Positions 26,536 through 35,063 of a stretch of DNA of 64,000 nucleotides are shown here, in pieces. The position numbers and the translations under genes were made by a program. Source of the stretch: Nonomuraea polychroma (lineage in GTDB: Bacteria > Actinomycetota > Actinomycetes > Streptosporangiales > Streptosporangiaceae). The notes beneath the pieces are model-generated. The model was not told the origin of the DNA. It ran no database searches and saw nothing but the letters and a program-made list of their open reading frames with translations. Location: contig NZ_SAUN01000001.1 of the NCBI RefSeq assembly GCF_004011505.1, positions 4,216,001-4,280,000 on the forward strand, written 5' to 3'. The number at the start of each line of letters is the position of its first letter. Positions within the stretch are counted from its first letter, which is position 1.

Positions 26536-27480
26536 TCAGGAGCCTTCCCACCACGGCTCCACGCCCTCCTGGGCGACGAACTCGTAGAAGTCCATATTGG
26601 CGATCTCCAGGTTGTTCGCGAGCGATCCGACCATGCGACATGGAAGAACGGCGGGTTGCCCTGGCGTGTCGTAAAGGTCGACAACGATCAGCGGTCGGCC
26701 GGGCTCCACAAAGGTCCTGTCGTCGGCGAGCGCGACCAGCGTGGTGTGCTCCTCAGGCGGCACCAGCGCCGGGACTTGGCCCGGCTGAAGGCCCTCAAAG
26801 GCCCGGTCGTCGACGACCAGCGCCGTCAACGGCCAGTGCTCCACGTTGATCTCATCCGGGTCCATGTCCGCGCCGAGCCAGCCGTCCTCGTCGGCCCCGC
26901 CCAGTTCCTCCAGCAGAGCCCGCCAGCCCTCCTCGTCGCCGAAGGAGGTGCGGACCAGCAGAGCCGCGTCGGTGGCGGGCAAGGCCGGGAACGACCTGTG
27001 CGGCGTGGTCGTCGGTGGGGGAAAGGCCGGTCTGCCGCCGTCCCCCAGGTACATACCGCATATGTCCATGTGGCGCACCAGGTCGTCGAACGCGAGGATG
27101 CGGTCCAGTAGGGCGGCCAGGATCTCGCCGAGCCGGGCCGGCGGGACCCGGACGCCTCGCCCGGGTGTTACCGCCAGGTCCACCAGCAGCGGCCCATCCC
27201 CGCCGTACACCACCGAAATGTCGGCCAAGACGACAACCGGCGGCACGGCGCCGCCGTCCGGAATGAGCGCCGGGACGTTACCGCCGTGCAGGTAGTCCCA
27301 TTCCGGGTTCTCGACCGGGAGGAGTCGCACCCCGCTGTCGCCGAGGACGAGCACGTCACCTTCCTGGCGGCCTCCGATCTCTTCGAGCAGCCGACCCCAC
27401 AGGGCTTTGCCGTCCTCGTAGCACGTGCAGACCAAGAGCACATCACCGGGCGCTGGTTGAGGCAGGCTGGGACGGGACAT
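26536..27480 (-). CDS. Protein with two tandem DUF6924-like domains
   Basis: 314 aa of cytoplasmic type. Two similar halves are visible. The first has LLVCTCYEDGKALWGRLLEE, then a DYLHGGNVPALIP phrase and VVVLADISVV. The second has LLVRTSFGDEEGWRALLEEL, then FEGLQPGQVPALVPPEE and TTLVALADDRTF. This matches the actinobacterial DUF6924 pattern, function unknown. GGAGG five bases before the ATG at 27480 supports the start. It is intact although it stands in a zone full of broken genes. DUF6924 proteins are often seen with other small accessory domains; a defensive or immunity role is only a guess. Confidence 0.7.
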   Translation of the reverse strand: MSRPSLPQPAPGDVLLVCTCYEDGKALWGRLLEEIGGRQEGDVLVLGDSGVRLLPVENPEWDYLHGGNVPALIPDGGAVPPVVVLADISVVYGGDGPLLVDLAVTPGRGVRVPPARLGEILAALLDRILAFDDLVRHMDICGMYLGDGGRPAFPPPTTTPHRSFPALPATDAALLVRTSFGDEEGWRALLEELGGADEDGWLGADMDPDEINVEHWPLTALVVDDRAFEGLQPGQVPALVPPEEHTTLVALADDRTFVEPGRPLIVVDLYDTPGQPAVLPCRMVGSLANNLEIANMDFYEFVAQEGVEPWWEGS

Positions 27481-27569
27481 GACTCCTCCGTGGGGATGCG
27501 AAGATCAGGATATTACCGTGGAGTTCGCGCGTCTGGTCCATGCCGACTGGTGCACTCGTGGTCTCCTCT

Positions 27570-27808
27570 TTTCGCAGGTCAACGGGGATCAACAAGTCGC
27601 ACATGACACGTTCGACCTCCTGGCGCGATAGGCCGCGGTCGCGCCGCCACAGCTGCCACAGGTAGATATCCGTCGCGGCGTGGTGCAGGTTCAGCGCACG
27701 CCCGCGGACGTGTGATGGTACCGGCGAAGGGGCGATGCTATTGGGGCCGCAAATGCCCAGGGCCTTGCCGGCCCGTGTGGGGTCCTCGACGGTGTCGAGG
27801 AGCGCCAT
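27570..27808 (-). pseudogene. C-terminal fragment of a TetR-type regulator (tentative)
   Basis: The minus strand reads HHAATDIYLWQLWRRDRGLS then RQEVERVMCDLLIP, similar to the C-terminal helices of some TetR/AcrR proteins (ATDIYVWKLLRRDxGL). No HTH is encoded upstream and the frame simply runs through. It is weak evidence and could be another degraded gene. Confidence 0.35.
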
Positions 27809-27930
27809 GGCGTAGTCGGCGCGAGAGCCGCGTCGCGCCGCCCCGGGCGTTGGGGTCGAAGTCGATGTGCATCATGAGGCGTGTCCTCGCCTCTATGAGG
27901 ATCTTCGCTGAACCGTCAGGTACCACCTGA

Positions 27931-27991
27931 TGCGGAAGCTGGTCGACCGAGCTTGCCGAGAACCGGTTACGCGTTCCGAGCAAGCTCGCGA
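27931..27991 (+). repeat. 61-bp direct repeat, second copy
   Basis: Identical to 22760-22820. Here it is outside any gene, twelve bases before the stop of the ankyrin gene on the minus strand. The two copies bracket a 5.1-kb stretch that contains most of the pseudogenes. Confidence 0.9.
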
Positions 27992-28003
27992 CTGCTGGCG
28001 ATG

Positions 28004-29074
28004 TCAGCGCTGTGCCGGGCCGTCCTCGTCCCAGCCCGGCACCTGGACCCAGCGGCGGAACGGGCCTGTCACAGCTCGGCGATCGGAAATCCTCAGACCG
28101 GTGTACGCGCAGCCGTAGCCGACGGCGTCCCCTGCGTAACAGGAGGAGTAGAGAAAGCGGAGCAAGACGTTCCCCCCGCCGGGCTCAAGGTAGCCGACCT
28201 CGATCGGGTGTATGTCCAAACCCCAGTCGTGGTCGAGCGTTCCGTCGCGGGCGACCATGCCCTGGGCACCGCTCTTGGGGTTCAGGTAAAGGCCGTAGGC
28301 CACCGTCCCGGCCGAGAGCCGGCCGAGCACGGTGTGGTTGGCCGGCAGAAAACCCCAGGGCTGAGATACGACGCAGCCGCCTTCGACGCCCGTGACTCCG
28401 ACAAAGCGCAGGTCGCAGAAGTCATCGGGGTCAAGGTAATCGTCTTCCTCTTCGTCTTCGTCGGGCTCGCAGAAGGGGAACGGCGGGTCATCAAGGTCGA
28501 GCACCGGGCACCGCTCCGGGGAAGCGCCCAGCCGGCGGATCGTCTCGTCCTCGTCGATCCCGGCGACGAATGCGATCCCCAGCCCTTCGGCATCTACATC
28601 GCCCAGCATTCCGCGGAATCGGTCAGCCTCCGCCGCGGCGGCCCGTTCCTCGGCGGGGGGAGGCACGGCGCCGGGAAGGTGTTCGAAGTGTGAGGCGAGG
28701 GGAGACAACAGGGCCAGCCGCCCCGGAGACCAGTCGCCCGCGATCGGACGCCACGCGTCGGCTCCGGCTGCCAGCAGCGCAGCGGCGTTCTCCGCCCGCC
28801 GACCGCAGACCGCGGCCCACAAGGCCGTCTGCCCTTCGCCGTTGTCGGCATCGACGTCGCGGACCAGCGCCGCCAGCGTGGCGACGACCTCCGGTGAGCC
28901 TGAGCCGGCGGCCTCGCTCAGCGGCGTTCCGTAGCCGCTGGGGTGAAGAGGCCCGTTCGGGTCCGCGCCCGCCGCCAGCCGACCTCGGACCAGGTCCAGG
29001 TCGTTCCAGTCCGCCGAGGCCATGTACTGCCAGTCGGCGCGTGGCTCCCCCCGGTCTCGATCATCGGTTCGCAT
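28004..29074 (-). CDS. Ankyrin-repeat protein with C-terminal DUF6461-like domain
   Basis: 356 aa. Residues ~15-110 are two to three ankyrin repeats (LDLVRGRLAAGADPNGPLHP, then TPLSEAAGSGSPEVVATLAA and GQTALWAAVCGRRAENAAAL). The C-terminal ~180 residues begin GLGIAFVAGIDEDETIRRLG, pass an acidic stretch (CEPDEDEEEDDYLDPDD) and include VVSQPWGFLPANHTVLGRLS and GTVAYGLYLNPKSGAQGMVA, which fits DUF6461-type proteins. Function unknown; ankyrin and DUF6461-type proteins are often single accessory genes in actinomycetes. The start at 29074 has a GGGGGAG ribosome binding site. Confidence 0.8.
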   Translation of the reverse strand: MRTDDRDRGEPRADWQYMASADWNDLDLVRGRLAAGADPNGPLHPSGYGTPLSEAAGSGSPEVVATLAALVRDVDADNGEGQTALWAAVCGRRAENAAALLAAGADAWRPIAGDWSPGRLALLSPLASHFEHLPGAVPPPAEERAAAAEADRFRGMLGDVDAEGLGIAFVAGIDEDETIRRLGASPERCPVLDLDDPPFPFCEPDEDEEEDDYLDPDDFCDLRFVGVTGVEGGCVVSQPWGFLPANHTVLGRLSAGTVAYGLYLNPKSGAQGMVARDGTLDHDWGLDIHPIEVGYLEPGGGNVLLRFLYSSCYAGDAVGYGCAYTGLRISDRRAVTGPFRRWVQVPGWDEDGPAQR

Positions 29075-29087
29075 ATATGTTTTCTCC

Positions 29088-29106
29088 CCCTATTCGGGTC
29101 CTCAGC
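29088..29106 (+). repeat. 19-bp repeated motif, copy 1
   Basis: CCCTATTCGGGTCCTCAGC; 18 of 19 bases match the copy at 31271-31289. It lies just upstream of the ankyrin gene on the other strand. Confidence 0.5.
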
Positions 29107-29142
29107 TTGCGTGTCACGGGCTGGAGTCGGGAGCGGGTACCG

Positions 29143-29166
29143 CGGGAAAGGTGAGCACCTTTCCCG
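29143..29166 (-). terminator. Perfect hairpin after the GNAT gene
   Basis: CGGGAAAGGTG and CACCTTTCCCG form an 11-bp stem with a two-base centre, starting one base after the acetyltransferase stop codon. No T-run follows, as is common for terminators in high-GC actinomycetes. Confidence 0.6.
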
Positions 29167-29769
29167 TCAGCGCGGAGCGCGCCGCATGTACCAGCTCGGT
29201 ACGCCGAGCACCGTCCCCTCATCGATCACGGCGTAGCCGAACCGCCGGTAAAAGGCGACGTTCTGCTGCTTGTCGGTCTCCAGGTAGCCGGGCAGGCCGT
29301 CCTGGTCGAGCCGGTCACAGTGAGCCCGCATGATCAGCGTGCCAACCCCCTGTCCCTGCAGGTGCGCATCCACCGCCAGCGGGCCGAGGTGGACGTGCGG
29401 CTCGGCGAGATCACGCGCGGACCATTCCGTGACCCAGCGCAGCACGCGCATCGAGGTGGGCAGGCCGAGCAAGAGCAAGCCTGGCAGTTGCCGCAGCTTC
29501 TGGCCGGGACCCGCCTGGCAGGCGCCCGGCGGCGACACACCCATCACACCCAGGATCGTTTCGCCACGGACCGCGCAGATCGGCTGCTGGCGGGATGAGG
29601 TGGCGAAGAGCCCGCGCATGATCTGCGCATGGCAGCGCAGCCGCCTGCGGGGATCGGCGCCGTACGCGGCCACGTGCAGCGGGTTGTCCCGCATCCCGCG
29701 GGCCAGGACGCCCACCGCCGCGGGGAGCTCCCCCGGGCGGAGGTCACGAATGTCGATGTCGACTGCCAT
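29167..29769 (-). CDS. GNAT-family N-acetyltransferase
   Basis: 200 aa. The GNAT fold is visible from DIDIRDLRPGELPAAVGVLA to the acetyl-CoA binding motif A, LHLGPLAVDAHLQGQGVGTL (here VHLGPLAV, Q/RxxGxG form QGQGVG), then YLETDKQQNVAFYRRFGYAV, the usual motif B. It should transfer an acetyl group to a small molecule or protein amine; the substrate is unknown. AAGGAG five bases before the ATG at 29769 supports the start, and a strong hairpin follows the stop. Confidence 0.88.
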   Translation of the reverse strand: MAVDIDIRDLRPGELPAAVGVLARGMRDNPLHVAAYGADPRRRLRCHAQIMRGLFATSSRQQPICAVRGETILGVMGVSPPGACQAGPGQKLRQLPGLLLLGLPTSMRVLRWVTEWSARDLAEPHVHLGPLAVDAHLQGQGVGTLIMRAHCDRLDQDGLPGYLETDKQQNVAFYRRFGYAVIDEGTVLGVPSWYMRRAPR

Positions 29770-29947
29770 GGGGCTCCTTGAAGATCAGAGAACGAGGGTG
29801 CCGCACGCCCAGATGGCCGCTGAGGTGACGGCTTTGTCCGGTAACACGGTTGACGGCATATCTCGATCTTGATGGTCTCGGCTGAGGGCGGCGGGGGCTC
29901 GCTCACAAGCAGGCCCCTTGGGAGATGGAGGCCTGGCCGCCGACGGA

Positions 29948-31087
29948 TCAGCGAGCGGCTGCCGCACCTTGGGCAGCGGCGGTGAGGCGGTTGCTGAAGC
30001 GGGCGAGCATGGCGGTCTGCATCGTTTCCGGGAACAGCCGGGCGAGCATCGGCGGTGTGCGCCAGTTGGCGGGATTGCGCTTGGCCAGCCGGGAGACCAG
30101 GTTGATGTGCGGATAGCGGGCCTTCTCGTAGGCGCGTAGCCGTTCCACGAGATCGCCGCCTTCGGCGAGCTCGCGGCCGAGGACCCAGGCGTCTTCGAGG
30201 GTCTGGTTGGCGCCTTGCCCGAGGGTGGGCGGCATGGTGTGGGCGGCGTCGCCGACCAGGGTGATGCGGCCCTCCCCCCACACTGGGCGGACCTTGTTCC
30301 AGTGGTGACCGAAGAACTCCAGGTCGTCATCGGAGGCGGCGGCGAGCACCTCGGGGACGGGGGAGACCCAGTGGCCGAAGCGGCGCCGCAGGTCGGCCAG
30401 CGGCGCGGCGGGGCGCGGGTCGGTGGGGGCCCAGCGCACGTCGAACCACCACTGCAGCAGGCCCTTCCCGGCGGGCATGAGGCCACAGGCACCCTCCCGT
30501 CCGCTGATCATGAGGTGGCGGGTGGTGTCGGTGATGTCGATGGCGATCGGGCTGAGGCCCTGCCAGGTGCCGAAGGTGGCGGGCTGGACGGTGCCCTCGC
30601 CCCACAGCGTACGGCGTACGACGGAGTGGTGGCCGTCGGCTCCGATGAGCAGGTCCGCGATGACGGTGGAGCCGTCGGCAAGGGTGGCGGTGACCCGCTC
30701 ATCGTCCTGGGTGACGCCGCGGCAGGCGACGCCGTACTGGATCATGTCGGCGGGTAGCCCGTCAGCCAGGCGCTCCAGCAGGTGGCGGCGCGGGATGGCC
30801 TTGGTCGGGAAGCCGTATCGGTCGGCCGCGTGGGCGATGTTCATGGTGGTGCGGAGCCTGCCGCGGGAGCTCAGCGCGTCGATCCGGTCGATGCGCGCGC
30901 CGACGCCGTCGAGGCTGATGCCCAGGTCGTCCAGGATGGCGTTGCCGTTGCTCCAGATGAGCACGGCTTTGCCGCCGGTCCGCCGGGACGGCGCCTGCTC
31001 GAAGACCCGCACGCGGTGACCGGCGGCCAGCAGGACACGTGAGACGGCCAGGCCGCCCACCCCCGCACCGACGACGATGACGTCCAT
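29948..31087 (-). CDS. FAD-dependent monooxygenase
   Basis: 379 aa. The N-terminal dinucleotide fold is VIVVGAGVGGLAVSRVLLAA; the middle has the DG motif LIGADGHHSVVRRTLWG, and the GD motif is ITLVGDAAHTMPPTLGQGAN. This is the FAD_binding_3 family of single-component hydroxylases that insert oxygen into aromatic or polyketide substrates with NAD(P)H. A palindromic site lies 12-34 bases before the start codon. The gene stands alone, so the substrate is open. Confidence 0.9.
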   Translation of the reverse strand: MDVIVVGAGVGGLAVSRVLLAAGHRVRVFEQAPSRRTGGKAVLIWSNGNAILDDLGISLDGVGARIDRIDALSSRGRLRTTMNIAHAADRYGFPTKAIPRRHLLERLADGLPADMIQYGVACRGVTQDDERVTATLADGSTVIADLLIGADGHHSVVRRTLWGEGTVQPATFGTWQGLSPIAIDITDTTRHLMISGREGACGLMPAGKGLLQWWFDVRWAPTDPRPAAPLADLRRRFGHWVSPVPEVLAAASDDDLEFFGHHWNKVRPVWGEGRITLVGDAAHTMPPTLGQGANQTLEDAWVLGRELAEGGDLVERLRAYEKARYPHINLVSRLAKRNPANWRTPPMLARLFPETMQTAMLARFSNRLTAAAQGAAAAR

Positions 31088-31098
31088 TTCTTCCCCGT

Positions 31099-31121
31099 TT
31101 CAAAGTATCTTCGCTTGAAGA
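31099..31121. promoter_or_regulatory. Inverted repeats upstream of the monooxygenase, candidate operator
   Basis: TCTTCGCTTGAAGA at 31108-31121 has perfect 5-bp arms around GCTT, and TTCAA (31099-31103) pairs with TTGAA (31115-31119). Sites of this kind are typical for MarR- or HxlR-like repressors, but no such gene is adjacent. Confidence 0.4.
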
Positions 31122-31270
31122 CGCATCACATTGGATTAGGTTGCCCAGGTGCGGGACCCTCGCCGCGGGCTCGACCGGCGAGACGCTCCGGCTGATCGAC
31201 AGGCTGGAGAGGGCCGCCGGCGCCAAGCCGAGCCTCTCAACAGGGCGGGCGTGGCGGCATCCGGCATCTT

Positions 31271-31289
31271 CCCTATTCGGGTCCTTAGC
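31271..31289 (+). repeat. 19-bp repeated motif, copy 2
   Basis: CCCTATTCGGGTCCTTAGC, one mismatch to the copy at 29088-29106. It lies in the 260-base gap before the membrane protein gene; nothing else was seen in that gap apart from the operator-like site near 31100. Confidence 0.5.
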
Positions 31290-31347
31290 CTTGGCGCCTT
31301 GGCGAGGCAGGAGCGAGCAGGAACCCGCCGCGCTAGAGTGCCACCCC

Positions 31348-31923
31348 ATGCAACGTTTGTCCGGACTGTTCGTCGGTGCGATGATCGGAGCGGTGTTCAT
31401 TCACCTCAGCGCCAACGACGTCCACAACTCGCTCTTGGCGATCGTCCTGCGCGTGCCAGCCATCGCGGTCCTCGCCGGTGTCGCTGTCATGTGGCTCCTC
31501 GGCGTCAAGGCCGTCCAGTCGGGCGACGTATTTCCCGTGGCGCCGGATGCGGGGAGTGGGCTCTTCGACCGCACGTACGCCCTCATCGTCGCCGCCGAGG
31601 CCGCGCTATTCCTGGCCGGTCTCGCCCTGCTCCGCGGGTGGGGCCCGGCCGAGCAGGCCACGGTGGCCTGGCTGACGTTCATGGCGGGCGTGCACTTCAT
31701 CGTGCTCGCACCGCGCTGGCGGGCGCGCCTCCCCCTGATTCCCGGCGTGATCCTCGTCGTGCTCGGCGTTGCCGGATTCACGCTGGCCGCCACCATGGCC
31801 CCGGCATGGGCGCCCGTCATGATCGGCGCCCTGTCCGGAATGACCGTACTGGTGGGGAGCGCCGCCTGTTGCTGGCGCACGCTGACGTCGATTCGGCAGG
31901 CTGGCTCGTCCTCCAACTCCTGA
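31348..31923 (+). CDS. Hypothetical polytopic membrane protein
   Basis: 191 aa with about five to six hydrophobic helices, including LAIVLRVPAIAVLAGVAVMW, LIVAAEAALFLAGLALL, IPGVILVVLGVAGFTLAATM and VMIGALSGMTVLVGSAACC. Few charged residues. No motif recognised. The ATG at 31348 is the first Met ahead of the first helix; an upstream extension in the same frame looks like non-coding sequence. Its neighbours on both sides are on the opposite strand, so it is probably a single-gene unit. Confidence 0.7.
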   Translation: MQRLSGLFVGAMIGAVFIHLSANDVHNSLLAIVLRVPAIAVLAGVAVMWLLGVKAVQSGDVFPVAPDAGSGLFDRTYALIVAAEAALFLAGLALLRGWGPAEQATVAWLTFMAGVHFIVLAPRWRARLPLIPGVILVVLGVAGFTLAATMAPAWAPVMIGALSGMTVLVGSAACCWRTLTSIRQAGSSSNS

Positions 31924-32027
31924 CGGAGGCAGGACCACCACATCGAAAACCCAAGCAGCCGGAGCGCGACGGCCTCCGAGCCGCATCGATCTTGGTCAGG
32001 CGGCACCTCGGCCCGCCGGCAGGCTTG

Positions 32028-32639
32028 TCACGCACTGTCGCCGGTGCCGCCCAGGGCACGCAACGCGTGTTTGATGAGCCTGTCCAGGTAGGCGTGGTCG
32101 GGCAGCGGGTAGTGAAGCACGTGCCGTCGGTAGACGGGGGACAACAGCACGTCCAGCGCCACTTCGAGGTCGGCGTCGCTGTCGAGTTGCCCGTTCTCTC
32201 GTGCCGCCGTCATGCGTTCGTTGAACTGGCTGACCCGGTGGTCGATCAGTCGCTCACGGAGCTGGCGCGCGAGATCGGCGTCGAGCTGGCTTTCGGCGAG
32301 CGCCCCGGTGAAGGCCGGGCCGAGATACGGGTCGCGGAAGACGTCGAGGATGCCGGTGAGCCAGGCGTGCAGATCGGCTGCGAGGTCGTCGGTGTGGGGA
32401 AACGTCTGGGGGATCGGCGCGGCGTCGTCGATCGCCTCCAGGACGATCGCTCCCTTTGACGGCCACCACCGGTAGATGGTCGCTTTGCTCACCCCGGCCC
32501 GGGCGGCGATGGCGTCCACAGTCACCGCCGCGTACCCGCGTTCCACACAGAGGTCCAGGACCGCCGAGAGCGTCGCCCTGCGACTACTGTCGCGGCGACG
32601 GTCCACGTTTGGGCGTGTCGTCGGTCGGGGCACGCTCAC
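32028..32639 (-). CDS. TetR-family transcriptional regulator
   Basis: 203 aa from the GTG at 32639. The HTH is clear (VTVDAIAARAGVSKATIYRW, preceded by TLSAVLDLCVERGYAA), and the C-terminal domain carries TetR_C-like helices (FRDPYLGPAFTGALAESQLD). An in-frame ATG further upstream would place the operator inside the coding region, so a GTG start (32639, or 32633) is preferred. Divergent from the S9 peptidase gene, with palindromes of the CGAAACG...CGTTTCG type between them that it most likely binds. Confidence 0.9.
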   Translation of the reverse strand: MSVPRPTTRPNVDRRRDSSRRATLSAVLDLCVERGYAAVTVDAIAARAGVSKATIYRWWPSKGAIVLEAIDDAAPIPQTFPHTDDLAADLHAWLTGILDVFRDPYLGPAFTGALAESQLDADLARQLRERLIDHRVSQFNERMTAARENGQLDSDADLEVALDVLLSPVYRRHVLHYPLPDHAYLDRLIKHALRALGGTGDSA

Positions 32640-32645
32640 CACTCT

Positions 32646-32716
32646 AAACGAAACGTTTTGTTTTGACATCCCTCGCTTCGCCCCGGCAGGATCAGAAAAC
32701 GAAACGAATCGTTTCG
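32646..32716 (+). promoter_or_regulatory. Promoter and paired TetR operators for the S9 peptidase gene
   Basis: Two related palindromes are present: AAACGAAACGTTTTGTTT (32646-32663, eight of nine pairs) and CGAAACGAATCGTTTCG (32700-32716, perfect 8-bp arms). Between them lies a plus-strand promoter candidate, TTGACA (32663-32668), 18 bases, CAGGAT (32687-32692). The first site overlaps the -35 element and the second covers the expected transcription start, a typical repression layout. The first site is seven bases before the TetR start codon, consistent with autoregulation. Confidence 0.7.
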
Positions 32717-32745
32717 CAGTTGGATCGATGGAGGGCGAAACAGGT

Positions 32746-35025
32746 ATGACCACGATGGACGTAGCCCGGTATCAGGCGGCGGAGAGGCTGCTCAGGCACA
32801 ATCGCGCTGGGCTGGTGCGCGGTGGCGCCGTCAGCCCTCAGTGGATCGAGGGCGGCGCCCGCTTCTGGTACTCGGTGGACACCTGCGGGGGGAAGAGGTT
32901 CGTCGTCGTCGATCCCGCCGCGGGGTCGCGTGAGCCCGCCTTCGACCACGCCCGCCTCGCGGCTGCGCTGGCGGCGGCCAGCGGCCGGCAGGTGGATGCG
33001 GCGGCGCTCCCGTTCGCCGCCATCGACCTGCGGGAGAAGGCCGTCGTGTTCTCCGCGTTCGATTCCTTCTGGCAGTGCTCGCTGGACATCTACTTGTGCG
33101 AGGCGATCTCCCTGGACGCCGCCGGTGGCGCCGGTTTCCTGGAGGTGCCGTCCCCGGATGGCAGGTTCGTGGCGTTCCGGCGCGAACACGACCTGTGGGT
33201 ACGCTCGCCGGGCAGCGGTCGCGAATGGCCTTTGACCACCGACGGGCGAGAGGACCATGGGTACGGCGTCACGCCCTTCGCACCGGCGGTCCTGCCGAAC
33301 AAGCTGGGCCTGCCGACGCACCTGCCACCGGCCCTGGCCTGGTCGCCCGACTCGACCCGGGTGCTGACCCACCGAACCGACCAGCGCCAGGTGCGCCGTA
33401 CTCACATGGTCGAGGCCCTGCCGGCCGACGGTGGCGTGCCCAGGCTGCTCACCCAGCGGTACGCCTACCCGGGTGACGCGCACATGTCACTGGGCGAGTT
33501 CGTGGTGATCGACGTCACCACCGGACACGCCGTTCAGGCGCTGGCGGAACCCGAGCCCATCCCTCTGCAGTCGCCGATCGCCTCCGGCTGGGCCTGGTGG
33601 GCCGAGGATGGCCAAGCCGTGTACTACCTGAGCCAATCCCGTGATGTGCGCACGATCCGGCTGAACCGGCTCGACCCCGCGACCGGGCATGTGCGCACGG
33701 TGTTGAGCGAAAGTGGCCCGACCCGCGTCGAGCCGAACCCGGCCGCCCTGCAGCCGCTCGTCAAGGTCCTGGCCGGAGGACGCCAGGTGCTGTGGTACTC
33801 CCAGCGCGACGGCTGGGGCCATCTCTATCTGTACGACGCGCACACCGGCCGGCCGCTCCGCCAGGTCACCGCAGGCGAGTGGGCGGTGCAGGAGATCCTG
33901 CACGTCGACGAGGCGGCGCGGGTGGTCTACTTCGCCGCCGCTGGCCTGGTCGAGCAGGACCCCTACCGCCGGTCGGTGTGCCGGGCCGGCCTCGACGGCA
34001 CGGGTTTCGCCCGGATTACCGATGACGACCTGGACCACGTGGTCACGATGGCTCCCGGTAAGGACTTCCTCATCGACGTGGCCTCCACCGTGGACCGCCC
34101 TCCGGTCATCAGCGTGCGCGACCTGGACGGGCAGGTGCTGGTCGAGCTGGAGCGGGCCGATATCGAACCGCTCCTTGCGACGGGCTGGACTCCTCCCGAG
34201 CGCTTCCGCGCCACGGCGGCCGACGGGGTTACCAACGTCTACGGGGTGCTGTACCGGCCGCACGACTTCGACCCCGGCCGCAGCTACCCGGTCATAGACC
34301 ACCTCTATCCAGGCCCGCAGAGCACGCGCGTCTCCCCTGCCTTCGACCCCGGCATGCTCGGCCGCGAAGCCGAGGTGCTGGCGGCGCTCGGCTTCGTCGT
34401 CGTTGCCGTCGACGGGCGCGGCACGCCCGGCCGCGACAAGGCCTTCCACGACGCCTCCTACGGCAACTACGCCTCCGCCGGCGGCATCGCCGACCACGTC
34501 GCCGCCCTGCGGCAACTCGCCGCGACCCGCCCCTGGATGGACCTCGGACGAGTCGGGGCCACCGGCCACTCCGGCGGCGGATTTGCCACCGTCCGCGCCA
34601 TGCTCGCCTGCCCCGAGGTTTACCGGGTCGGGGTCGCCGAGTCGGGCAACCACGACAACCGCCTCTTCCATCTGCAGTTCGCCGAGGCGTACGACGGTCT
34701 GGACCCCGCGGCCTGGGCCCGATCGTCGAACGTGGATCTGGCTGACAGGCTCGAAGGAAAACTGCTGCTCATCCACGGAGGGGTGGACGACGTCGTGCAC
34801 GTCCACCACTCCATGCGGTTGGCCGAGCGGCTCATCACCGCCGACAAGGACGTCGAGCTCCTCGTCGTTCCCGGCGCCGAGCACTTCTTCGTCGGCTACG
34901 AGCATCACGTCTACCGGCGCAAGTGGGACTTCCTCGTCCGCAACCTCATGGGGATCGAACCGCCGGAGCACCGCCTCACCCCGGCCGTTCTCAGCATGGA
35001 CCTGATCATCAGCCTGTTCAGCTGA
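32746..35025 (+). CDS. S9-family prolyl oligopeptidase (dipeptidyl peptidase IV-like)
   Basis: 759 aa, cytoplasmic, no signal peptide. Residues ~1-510 form a DPP IV-type beta-propeller (PSPDGRFVAFRREHDLWVRS, LAWSPDSTRVLTHRTDQRQV, YSQRDGWGHLYLYDAHTGRP). The C-terminal alpha/beta hydrolase domain shows the catalytic serine in GHSGGG (~residue 609), Asp in LLLIHGGVDDVVH and His in VPGAEHFF. It should cleave short peptides, probably after Pro or Ala. ATG 32746 is preferred over ATG 32728 because GAGGG lies ten bases before it. Controlled, by inference, by the divergent TetR gene. Confidence 0.92.
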   Translation: MTTMDVARYQAAERLLRHNRAGLVRGGAVSPQWIEGGARFWYSVDTCGGKRFVVVDPAAGSREPAFDHARLAAALAAASGRQVDAAALPFAAIDLREKAVVFSAFDSFWQCSLDIYLCEAISLDAAGGAGFLEVPSPDGRFVAFRREHDLWVRSPGSGREWPLTTDGREDHGYGVTPFAPAVLPNKLGLPTHLPPALAWSPDSTRVLTHRTDQRQVRRTHMVEALPADGGVPRLLTQRYAYPGDAHMSLGEFVVIDVTTGHAVQALAEPEPIPLQSPIASGWAWWAEDGQAVYYLSQSRDVRTIRLNRLDPATGHVRTVLSESGPTRVEPNPAALQPLVKVLAGGRQVLWYSQRDGWGHLYLYDAHTGRPLRQVTAGEWAVQEILHVDEAARVVYFAAAGLVEQDPYRRSVCRAGLDGTGFARITDDDLDHVVTMAPGKDFLIDVASTVDRPPVISVRDLDGQVLVELERADIEPLLATGWTPPERFRATAADGVTNVYGVLYRPHDFDPGRSYPVIDHLYPGPQSTRVSPAFDPGMLGREAEVLAALGFVVVAVDGRGTPGRDKAFHDASYGNYASAGGIADHVAALRQLAATRPWMDLGRVGATGHSGGGFATVRAMLACPEVYRVGVAESGNHDNRLFHLQFAEAYDGLDPAAWARSSNVDLADRLEGKLLLIHGGVDDVVHVHHSMRLAERLITADKDVELLVVPGAEHFFVGYEHHVYRRKWDFLVRNLMGIEPPEHRLTPAVLSMDLIISLFS

Positions 35026-35063
35026 CCGGCCGGGCGAGCTCGGCGACGCCGTGGCCGGGACCA

